Of a stretch of 5,464 nt of DNA, positions 1 to 5,089 are shown piece by piece. A program made the translations under genes and the position numbers. The first letter of the stretch is position 1, and the number at the start of each line of letters is the position of its first letter. The notes under the pieces are model-generated. The model did not search any database, was not told the DNA's origin, and saw only the letters and a program-made list of their open reading frames with translations. Source of the DNA: Lachnospiraceae bacterium. GTDB taxonomy: Bacteria; Bacillota; Clostridia; Lachnospirales; Lachnospiraceae. The stretch spans positions 1 to 5,464 of the forward strand of contig CAADSM010000138.1 of NCBI GenBank assembly GCA_900751785.1, written 5' to 3'.

Positions 1-1
1 T

Positions 2-265
2 CTCTACGACGACAAGGCGCTGGAGAAGTACCGGAAGACCCACAGCGGGCCGTTCACTCTCCAGAGGTACAAAGGTCTCGGTGAGATGGATGCGGAACAG
101 CTCTGGGAGACGACCCTTGATCCGGAGCGCAGGCTTCTCAAGCTTGTGGAGATCGAGGACGCAAGGATGGCTTCCAGCGTCACGGAGATGCTGATGGGGA
201 CAGAGGTCCCGCCGCGGCGTGCATTTATCTATGAGAATGCCACGGAGGCGGAGCTGGACATCTGA
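2..265 (+). CDS. parE: Type II DNA topoisomerase subunit B, C-terminal end (topoisomerase IV ParE most likely; partial)
   Basis: The 5' end lies outside the window; 87 codons and a TGA stop are present. The fragment starts inside the C-terminal part of the TOPRIM region. It carries the family signature QRYKGLGEM at fragment residues 21-29, then an AEQLWETT stretch, a conserved LVEIEDA segment and the [10 protein letters not shown]...LDI terminus. GyrB/ParE subunits hold the GHKL ATPase and the metal-binding TOPRIM domain; the end seen here packs against the partner subunit's breakage-reunion domain to form the cleavage core. The partner gene follows after 67 bases, so the two are very likely one transcription unit. 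Family membership is secure. Naming it ParE rather than GyrB rests mainly on the downstream subunit looking ParC-like, since this fragment alone does not separate the paralogues well. Confidence 0.9.
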   Translation, partial: LYDDKALEKYRKTHSGPFTLQRYKGLGEMDAEQLWETTLDPERRLLKLVEIEDARMASSVTEMLMGTEVPPRRAFIYENATEAELDI

Positions 266-284
266 TGCGGAACACTGTACCAGC

Positions 285-314
285 GCAGGCTTGATGCTGT
301 GCGGAACAGCCTGC
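285..314 (+). other. Intergenic RNA hairpin upstream of parC
   Basis: A perfect 7-bp inverted repeat, GCAGGCT at 285-291 and AGCCTGC at 308-314, encloses a 16-base loop. It ends 5 bases before the parC Shine-Dalgarno sequence at 320-325. An alternative smaller hairpin, GCTGT at 296-300 with ACAGC at 306-310, shares the 3' arm, so the two are mutually exclusive. There is no T-tract, so this is not an intrinsic terminator. It could tune parC translation or be an RNA processing site. It could also be chance, as a 7-bp stem is short. Confidence 0.35.
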
Positions 315-319
315 AAAAG

Positions 320-325
320 AAGGAG
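320..325 (+). promoter_or_regulatory. Ribosome binding site that fixes the parC start
   Basis: AAGGAG lies 7 bases before the ATG at 333. The ATG at 327 is only 1 base away and the in-frame ATG at 294 is upstream of this site, so the site selects 333. Confidence 0.85.
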
Positions 326-332
326 AATGAGA

Positions 333-2573
333 ATGAACAGTGAATCACAGATCATAAGGACCGAGTATTCGGACCTGATGAAGAAATCATATATCGATTA
401 TGCCATGAGCGTCATCATCGCCAGGGCGCTGCCGGACGTGAGGGACGGGCTCAAGCCGGTGCAGAGGCGTACACTCTATGATATGTACGAACTGGGCATC
501 CGCTATGACAGACCTTACAGGAAATGTGCCCGTATCGTGGGAGACACCATGGGTAAATACCATCCCCACGGCGACAGCTCCATCTATGAGGCGCTGGTCG
601 TCATGGCGCAGGATTTTAAGAAAGGGCAGGTCCTTGTTGACGGACACGGCAACTTCGGCTCCATCGAGGGAGACGGGGCGGCAGCCATGCGTTATACTGA
701 GGCGAGGCTCACGAAGTTCACCCAGGAGGTATGTCTGGCGGACCTGGACAAAAATGTCATCGACTTCGGTCCCAACTTTGATGAGACGGAGAAAGAGCCT
801 CTCGTGCTCCCGATGCGTGTCCCGAACCTTTTGGTGAACGGGGCAGAGGGAATCGCGGTGGGAATGGCGACAAGCATCCCGACCCACAACCTCGGGGAGG
901 TCATTGACGCGGTCAAGGCATACATGAAGAACGACGCGGTCAGCACAAGGCAGCTGATGAAATACATCAAGGGACCAGACTTCCCAACCGGCGGCATTGT
1001 GGTCAACAAGGACGACCTGCTGAACATCTATGAGACAGGGCAGGGCAAGATCAAGATCCGCGGCAGAGTAGAGGTGGAAGAGCTCAAGGGAGGCAGGAAA
1101 CAGCTTGTCATCACAGAGATCCCATACACCATGATCGGCACAGGCATCGGCAAGTTCTTAAACGACGTGGCAGGGCTCGTGGAGTCCAAGAAGACGACGG
1201 ACATCGTGGATATCTCGAACCAGTCCTCAAAGGAGGGGATCCGTATCGTACTGGAGCTGAAGCGGGGCGCGGATGTAGAGAACTTAAAGAATATGCTCTA
1301 CAAGAAGACACGCCTGGAGGACACATTCGGCGTCAATATGCTTGCAGTGGCGGACGGAAGGCCCGAGACGCTGAGCTTGAAGAAGATCATTGAGCACCAC
1401 GTGGACTTTCAGTTCGAGCTTGCGACGAGAAAATATACGACGCTCCTTGAGAAAGAGAAGGAGAAGAGCGAGGTGCAGGAAGGCCTGATCAAGGCATGCG
1501 ATGTGATCGATCTGATCATCGAGATCCTGAGAGGAAGCAAGTCCGTGAAGGACGCGAGAGCATGTCTCGTGAACGGTGTGACGGACAATATTACGTTCAA
1601 GTCCTCGATCTCGAAGAAGATGGCGGCTCTCCTCAGGTTTACCGAGCGGCAGGCGACGGCGATCCTGGAGATGCGCCTGTACCGCCTGATCGGCCTGGAG
1701 ATCGAAGCGCTGCGCAGAGAGCATGAGGAGACACTGAAGAATATCGCGCGCTATGAGGATATCCTCAATAATTATGATTCTATGGCAGGCGTGATCATGG
1801 AAGATCTCGACCGGTTTAAGAAGGAGTACGGCGGGAAGCGCCGCACCTCCATAGAGAATGCGGCAGAAGCGGTATTCGAGGAGAAGAAGATCGAAGAGCA
1901 GGAAGTGATCTTCCTGATGGATCGTTTCGGCTATGCAAAGACAGTGGATGTGTCTGTCTACGAGAGGAATAAGGAGGCGGCGGACAGCGAGAACCGGTAT
2001 GTCGTGCACTGCATGAATACAGGGAAGCTGTGCGTCTTCACGGATGCGGGCCGGATGCACCAGGTCAGGGTGCAGGATCTCCCATACGGAAGATTCCGCG
2101 AGAAGGGCACGCCGATCGACAATGTGAGCAACTATTCCAGCAGTGAGGAACAGATTATCACAGTGTGCGACGCCGAGCAGATGCGTTTTGCGAAGCTGAT
2201 CTTCGCCACAGCGCAGGGCATGATCAAGAAGGTGGACGGGACGGAGTTCCAGGTGTCCAAGCGGACGATCGCGGCGACGAAGCTGCAGGAGAGCGATTCT
2301 CTGATCGCGGTGAAGGTGGTCAATGACAGCCAGAATGTGGTGCTCCAGACAAAGAACGGCTATTTCCTGCGATTCCACGCCACGGAGGTGCCTGAGAAGA
2401 AGAAGGCGGCAGTGGGCGTGAGGGGTATCCGGCTCCAGAAAAAGGATGAGCTTGAGAATGTCTATCTCTTCGAGGAGGGCACGGAGACGAAGGTGTCCTA
2501 CGGTGAGAAGGAAGTCACCCTGAACCGCCTGAAGCTGGCAAAACGCGACGGAATGGGCACAAAGACAAGGTAA
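333..2573 (+). CDS. parC: Type II DNA topoisomerase subunit A (topoisomerase IV ParC most likely)
   Basis: The protein has 746 residues and starts at the ATG served by AAGGAG at 320-325. It is the DNA breakage-reunion subunit of a type IIA topoisomerase, which passes one duplex through another; topoisomerase IV mainly decatenates daughter chromosomes. The winged-helix region carries the catalytic pair Arg120-Tyr121 in AAMRYTEARL and the HPHGDSSIYE segment (about 78-86). Ser82 and Glu86 there sit at the usual quinolone-resistance positions with susceptible-type residues. The tower follows, with the DNA-bending Ile182 in ATSIPTHN, then a charged coiled-coil arm (about 340-500) and a C-terminal beta-pinwheel (about 523-746). 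No QRRGGRG-type GyrA box is present; the equivalent place reads YGRFREKGTPID (585-596), like the degenerate box of ParC. The length also suits ParC better than full-size GyrA. The alternative is a second, divergent gyrase A. Family certain; paralogue assignment probable. Confidence 0.9.
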   Translation: MNSESQIIRTEYSDLMKKSYIDYAMSVIIARALPDVRDGLKPVQRRTLYDMYELGIRYDRPYRKCARIVGDTMGKYHPHGDSSIYEALVVMAQDFKKGQVLVDGHGNFGSIEGDGAAAMRYTEARLTKFTQEVCLADLDKNVIDFGPNFDETEKEPLVLPMRVPNLLVNGAEGIAVGMATSIPTHNLGEVIDAVKAYMKNDAVSTRQLMKYIKGPDFPTGGIVVNKDDLLNIYETGQGKIKIRGRVEVEELKGGRKQLVITEIPYTMIGTGIGKFLNDVAGLVESKKTTDIVDISNQSSKEGIRIVLELKRGADVENLKNMLYKKTRLEDTFGVNMLAVADGRPETLSLKKIIEHHVDFQFELATRKYTTLLEKEKEKSEVQEGLIKACDVIDLIIEILRGSKSVKDARACLVNGVTDNITFKSSISKKMAALLRFTERQATAILEMRLYRLIGLEIEALRREHEETLKNIARYEDILNNYDSMAGVIMEDLDRFKKEYGGKRRTSIENAAEAVFEEKKIEEQEVIFLMDRFGYAKTVDVSVYERNKEAADSENRYVVHCMNTGKLCVFTDAGRMHQVRVQDLPYGRFREKGTPIDNVSNYSSSEEQIITVCDAEQMRFAKLIFATAQGMIKKVDGTEFQVSKRTIAATKLQESDSLIAVKVVNDSQNVVLQTKNGYFLRFHATEVPEKKKAAVGVRGIRLQKKDELENVYLFEEGTETKVSYGEKEVTLNRLKLAKRDGMGTKTR

Positions 2574-2609
2574 ATCCGCAGAAAACAGCGAAAAAGTACT
2601 TGATTTATC

Positions 2610-2638
2610 TGGAAAAAGGTGTTAGAGTTTTCTATAGT
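2610..2638 (+). promoter_or_regulatory. Candidate sigma-A promoter for the rimP-infB operon
   Basis: TGGAAA (2610-2615, 4 of 6 matches to TTGACA) and TATAGT (2633-2638, 5 of 6 matches to TATAAT) are separated by 17 bases. Transcription would start near 2645 and the RNA would begin just ahead of the hairpin at 2656-2683. A weaker overlapping pair, TTGATT at 2600-2605 and TAGAGT at 2623-2628, also has a 17-base spacer. Assigned by inspection only; AT-rich spacers often give such matches by chance. Confidence 0.35.
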
Positions 2639-2655
2639 TACATAAGGAATCCGGC

Positions 2656-2685
2656 AGAAGAGTGAACGAAAGTTCACTCTTCTTT
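2656..2685 (+). terminator. Strong hairpin between parC and rimP: likely parEC terminator or rimP leader element
   Basis: A perfect 12-bp stem (2656-2667 with 2672-2683) closes a GAAA tetraloop of the GNRA type at 2668-2671. The 3' arm is pyrimidine-rich and runs straight into TTT, giving TCTTCTTT, and is then interrupted by AA. The position 82 bases after the parC stop, before a change of functional unit, fits an intrinsic terminator. The T-tract is short and the stem only moderately GC-rich, so termination may be partial. If the promoter at 2610-2638 is real, the same hairpin would lie at the very 5' end of the rimP operon transcript, as an attenuator or stabilising cap. The structure itself is certain; the role is inferred. 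Confidence 0.6.
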
Positions 2686-2739
2686 AATGCAGAGGAAAAT
2701 TTCTCCGGGCAGAGCAGGGCGGTTTCTTGTGCACATGAG

Positions 2740-2745
2740 TATAAT
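2740..2745 (+). promoter_or_regulatory. Isolated TATAAT, possible weak rimP-proximal -10 element
   Basis: A perfect TATAAT lies 18 bases before the rimP GTG. No good -35 element is found 16-18 bases upstream (GGGCGG at a 17-base spacing), and TG at 2736-2737 is one base too far for a standard extended -10. A transcript from here would start near 2752, inside the Shine-Dalgarno region, with almost no leader. Low confidence. Confidence 0.15.
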
Positions 2746-2750
2746 AAGGA

Positions 2751-2757
2751 AAGGAAG
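2751..2757 (+). promoter_or_regulatory. Ribosome binding site for rimP
   Basis: AAGGAAG ends 6 bases before the GTG at 2764. It identifies that GTG as the start rather than the upstream in-frame GTG at 2662, which sits inside the hairpin. Confidence 0.75.
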
Positions 2758-2763
2758 TTTAGT

Positions 2764-3231
2764 GTGTCCAGAAGAGAAGAATATGAGCAGAAGACAGAGA
2801 AACTTTTGGAGCCGGTAGTCTCCGGACTCGGCTTTGAGCTGGTGGATGTGGAATATGTAAAGGAAGGCGGCACATGGTATCTGAGGGCATATATCGACAA
2901 GCCCGGAGGGATCACCGTAGACGACTGCGAGGCGGTCAGCAGGAGATTTTCCGACATCCTTGACGAGAAAGATTATATCGAAGATTCTTATGTTTTTGAG
3001 GTCAGTTCGCCCGGCCTCGGCAGACCGCTGAAGAAAGAGAAGGACTTTGCGCGCAGCGTCGGAGAAGAAGTTGAGATACGCACATACCGCGCGATCGACA
3101 GGCAGAAGGAGTTCGTTGGGATCCTGAAGCGCTATGATGATGAGACTGTCACGATCGCATATGAAGATGACTCGGAGCAGACGTTTGAGAGAAGTGAGAT
3201 CGCCCTGATACGTCTGGCACTGGATTTTTAA
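2764..3231 (+). CDS. rimP: Ribosome maturation factor RimP
   Basis: The protein has 155 residues, the normal family length, and starts at a GTG (MSRREEYEQK) with AAGGAAG 6 bases upstream. RimP binds the free 30S subunit in the cytoplasm and promotes its late assembly. The N-terminal alpha/beta domain (about 7-83) shows LVDVEYVKEGG (26-36), LRAYIDKPGGITVDDCEAVS (40-59) and VFEVSSPGLGRPLKKEKDF (77-95), all hallmarks of the family. The C-terminal Sm-like barrel covers about 90-155. It is the first gene of the operon, 19 bases before nusA, an arrangement widely conserved in bacteria. The reading frame is open back to 2662, but those residues match nothing in RimP and begin inside a hairpin, so I exclude them. 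Confidence 0.96.
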   Translation: MSRREEYEQKTEKLLEPVVSGLGFELVDVEYVKEGGTWYLRAYIDKPGGITVDDCEAVSRRFSDILDEKDYIEDSYVFEVSSPGLGRPLKKEKDFARSVGEEVEIRTYRAIDRQKEFVGILKRYDDETVTIAYEDDSEQTFERSEIALIRLALDF

Positions 3232-3235
3232 GAGT

Positions 3236-3241
3236 AGGAGG
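3236..3241 (+). promoter_or_regulatory. Ribosome binding site that selects the nusA start
   Basis: A full AGGAGG lies 9 bases before the ATG at 3251. A second ATG at 3244 is only 2 bases away and is out of frame, so 3251 is the start. Confidence 0.85.
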
Positions 3242-3250
3242 AAATGAAAA

Positions 3251-4471
3251 ATGAACACAGAGTTAATGGAAGCATTGACAATCCTTGAGAAAGAGAAGAA
3301 CATCAGCAAAGATGTCATGATGGATGCGATAGAAAATTCTCTGCTCAGCGCATGCAAGAACCATTTCGGCACGGCAGAGAACATCAAGGTGATCATGGAC
3401 AGGGAGACCTGCGATTACGCGGTCTTCGCAGAGAAAGAGGTCGTGGAGGAAGTGATGGACCCTGCTCTTGAGATCAGCCTCGAGGATGCAGAGAAGATCG
3501 ATTCCTCTCTCCACATCGGGGATATCGCGCAGGTGCCGGTACACTCCAAGGAGTTCGGCCGTATCGCCACACAGAATGCGAAGAACCTGATCCTGCAGAA
3601 GATCAGGGAGGAAGAGCGCAAGGTCGTGTTTGACCAGTATTTTGAGAAAGAAAAGGATATCGTGACAGGTATCGTACAGCGCTATGTAGGCAAGAATATC
3701 AGCATCAATCTCGGAAGGGCGGACGCCATGCTGACCGAGAACGAGCAGGTGAAGGGCGAAGTGTTCAAGCCGACAGAACGCATCAAGCTGTACGTTGTAG
3801 AAGTGAAGAATACGCCGAAGGGACCGAAGATCCTCGTATCCCGCACCCATCCGGAGCTTGTGAAGCGTCTCTTTGAGGCAGAGGTCGCTGAGGTGAAGGA
3901 CGGCACGGTAGAGATCAAGAGCATTGCCCGCGAGGCTGGCTCCCGTACGAAGATGGCAGTGTGGTCCAACGATCCGAACGTGGATCCGGTGGGCGCGTGT
4001 GTCGGAATGAACGGCGCCAGAGTCAACGCCGTAGTGGAGGAGCTGCGCGGAGAGAAGATCGACATCATCAACTGGGATGAGAACCCGGCGCTCCTGATCG
4101 AGAACGCGTTGAGCCCGGCGAAAGTCATTTCCGTTATGGCGGATCCGGAGGAGAAGATCGCAAGCGTGATCGTGCCTGACTATCAGCTCTCCCTTGCGAT
4201 CGGCAAGGAAGGACAGAACGCAAGACTTGCCGCAAGGCTGACAGGATATAAGATCGACATTAAGAGCGAGACACAGGCGATCGAGTCCGGAGACCTGCCG
4301 GAGAATTATATGGAACAGATGGGCATGATGGGAGAAGAAGGCTACACCGGCGATTATGACGACGAATATGATGACGAGGCATATGAGGACGGGTACGACG
4401 ACTCCTATGATGAAGAATACGGCGCAGACGAAGAAGAGATCGAGTTTGTCGAGACGGACGAAGAGAATTAA
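3251..4471 (+). CDS. nusA: Transcription termination/antitermination factor NusA
   Basis: The protein has 406 residues; from memory, Bacillus NusA has about 370 and E. coli about 495. NusA binds RNA polymerase and nascent RNA, promotes pausing and intrinsic termination, and joins antitermination complexes. The domains in order are an N-terminal polymerase-binding domain (about 1-125, opening [20 protein letters not shown]), an S1 domain (about 135-200, with [20 protein letters not shown]), KH1 (about 202-280, with [13 protein letters not shown] at 246-258) and KH2 (about 281-340, with [16 protein letters not shown] at 315-330). The two acidic repeats of enterobacterial NusA are absent. Instead there is a strongly acidic, tyrosine-rich low-complexity tail (about 362-406), with no Lys or Arg after residue 338. 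In E. coli the homologous operon is autoregulated by NusA; whether that holds here is unknown, though the hairpin at 2656-2683 is a candidate target. Confidence 0.97.
   Translation: MNTELMEALTILEKEKNISKDVMMDAIENSLLSACKNHFGTAENIKVIMDRETCDYAVFAEKEVVEEVMDPALEISLEDAEKIDSSLHIGDIAQVPVHSKEFGRIATQNAKNLILQKIREEERKVVFDQYFEKEKDIVTGIVQRYVGKNISINLGRADAMLTENEQVKGEVFKPTERIKLYVVEVKNTPKGPKILVSRTHPELVKRLFEAEVAEVKDGTVEIKSIAREAGSRTKMAVWSNDPNVDPVGACVGMNGARVNAVVEELRGEKIDIINWDENPALLIENALSPAKVISVMADPEEKIASVIVPDYQLSLAIGKEGQNARLAARLTGYKIDIKSETQAIESGDLPENYMEQMGMMGEEGYTGDYDDEYDDEAYEDGYDDSYDEEYGADEEEIEFVETDEEN
4343..4468 (+). repeat. Low-complexity acidic, tyrosine-periodic tail of NusA
   Basis: Codons for residues 365-406. 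Tyrosines at 365, 369, 373, 378, 382, 386 and 390 are spaced 4, 4, 5, 4, 4 and 4 residues apart and embedded in Asp/Glu. Of the last 39 residues, 23 are acidic and none is basic. The DNA shows related GAY/GAR/TAY units, so expansion by slippage or unequal recombination is plausible. It is probably disordered. Confidence 0.85.
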
Positions 4472-4473
4472 CT

Positions 4474-4480
4474 GAAGGAG
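4474..4480 (+). promoter_or_regulatory. Ribosome binding site that fixes the rnpM start
   Basis: GAAGGAG ends 8 bases before the TTG at 4489. The in-frame GTG at 4480 shares its first base with the end of this site, so it cannot be the start served by it. Confidence 0.85.
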
Positions 4481-4488
4481 TGGGTTGT

Positions 4489-4767
4489 TTGGCAGTAAAG
4501 AAGAAGATTCCCATGAGGAAATGTGTGGGATGCGGCGAGATGAAGCCGAAGAAGGAGCTGATGCGTATCCTCCGGACCGAAGAGGGTGAGTTCGTGACAG
4601 ATACCACCGGCAAGAAGAACGGACGGGGAGCTTATCTGTGCTTTTCGGAAGAGTGCTTTCGGAAAGCGGTAAAGAGCAAAGGGCTTGAACGCTCCTTCAA
4701 GCAGGCGATACCGCAGGAAGTATACGACAGACTGGAAAAGGAGATGGGAGAGATTGCAGAGGGATAA
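4489..4767 (+). CDS. rnpM: YlxR-family RNA-binding protein, RNase P modulator RnpM
   Basis: The protein has 92 residues from a TTG start (MAVKKKIPMRKCVGCGEMKP), the usual family size. The DUF448/YlxR signatures are present: RKCVGCGEMKPKKELMRI (10-27), then a TGKKNGRGAYLC segment (40-51). YlxR of Bacillus subtilis was renamed RnpM after reports that it binds the RNA subunit of RNase P and modulates its activity in vitro; transfer of that role to this orthologue is inference. Lys and Arg are abundant, fitting RNA binding. Cysteines at 12, 15, 51 and 56 form a CxxC and a Cx4C pair that could bind a metal. The gene lies 17 bases after nusA, and its 3' end overlaps ylxQ by 14 bases. Confidence 0.93.
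   Translation: MAVKKKIPMRKCVGCGEMKPKKELMRILRTEEGEFVTDTTGKKNGRGAYLCFSEECFRKAVKSKGLERSFKQAIPQEVYDRLEKEMGEIAEG
4738..4743 (+). promoter_or_regulatory. Ribosome binding site for ylxQ, inside the end of rnpM
   Basis: AAGGAG lies 10 bases before the TTG at 4754, within rnpM codons. Ribosomes finishing rnpM pass over it, so the two genes are probably translationally coupled. GGGAG at 4746-4750 is too close to the TTG, at 3 bases. Confidence 0.65.
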
Positions 4768-5074
4768 AGTACTGTCTCTGATCGGTCTTGCAATGAAAGC
4801 GGGAAAATGCGCCAGCGGCGAATATATGACTGAGAGCGAGACAAAATCCGGGAAAGCGTACCTAGTGGTCGTGGCCGCGGACGCATCAGAAAACACGAAA
4901 AAGAAATTTCGGGATATGTGTAAATTTTACAAAGTTCCAATTTGTTTTTACGGAGATAAAGATACCTTAGGGCATGCAATGGGAAAAGAATTCCGTGCAT
5001 CTCTGGCGATATTGGACGAAGGATTTGCAACAGGGATTCAAAAAGAGCTGAAAAACAGGGAGAGTATTGCATAA
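4754..5074 (+). CDS. ylxQ: YlxQ, L7Ae/L30e/S12e-family RNA-binding protein
   Basis: The protein has 106 residues, close to the roughly 100 of Bacillus YlxQ. The family recognises kink-turn RNA through an alpha-beta-alpha sandwich; the cellular role of YlxQ is not established. Visible family features are the N-terminal MQRDKVLSLIGLAMKAGK (1-18), the AADASENTKKKFRDMCKFYKVP core (41-62) and the GKEFRASLAILDEGFA C-terminal strand-helix (77-92). The TTG start at 4754 is chosen because homologues begin with this DKVLSLIGLA segment and AAGGAG sits 10 bases upstream. The frame is open further back to 4685, but that stretch is a read-through of rnpM in another frame. The gene overlaps rnpM by 14 bases and ends 15 bases before infB. 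Its middle is unusually AT-rich for this operon (about 30% GC over 4921-4980). Confidence 0.92.
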   Translation: MQRDKVLSLIGLAMKAGKCASGEYMTESETKSGKAYLVVVAADASENTKKKFRDMCKFYKVPICFYGDKDTLGHAMGKEFRASLAILDEGFATGIQKELKNRESIA

Positions 5075-5080
5075 AGGAGG
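5073..5080 (+). promoter_or_regulatory. Ribosome binding site for infB
   Basis: AAAGGAGG, a near-perfect Shine-Dalgarno sequence, overlaps the ylxQ stop codon and lies 9 bases before the ATG at 5090. Together with nusA's it is the strongest site in the window, consistent with high IF-2 output. Confidence 0.9.
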
Positions 5081-5089
5081 TAGTTGATT

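Noticed and set aside
219..332. In-frame upstream extension of parC starting at 219
   Set aside because: It overlaps the real parE coding end, has no homology-like content or ribosome site, and a good AAGGAG serves the ATG at 333.
478..837. 119-codon + strand frame inside parC
   Set aside because: It is an alternative frame of conserved parC sequence with no recognisable domain.
387..887. 166-codon open frame on the - strand
   Set aside because: It is antisense to the parC catalytic region, whose protein motifs explain the sequence.
1284..2378. 364-codon open frame on the - strand
   Set aside because: It lies wholly antisense to conserved parC sequence, with His/Leu/Arg-rich composition typical of a shadow frame in GC-rich coding DNA and no family motifs.
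2662..2763. 34-residue N-terminal extension of RimP from a GTG at 2662
   Set aside because: The start codon is inside the 12-bp hairpin, there is no ribosome site, and RimP proteins normally begin near residue 1 of the chosen start.
3244..3288. 14-codon frame starting at the ATG just before nusA
   Set aside because: It lies only 2 bases from AGGAGG, is out of frame, and has no coding signature; nusA at 3251 has proper spacing.
2674..3396. 240-codon open frame on the - strand across rimP
   Set aside because: It is antisense to rimP and the nusA start, and the rimP and nusA motifs are clear.
3263..3850. 195-codon open frame on the - strand
   Set aside because: It is antisense to the NusA N-terminal and S1 domains and has no independent support.
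4926..4966. Possible internal infB promoter with a TTTACA -35-like word
   Set aside because: No acceptable -10 is found 16-18 bases downstream of TTTACA at 4926-4931; later GATAAA and GATACC words are wrongly spaced.
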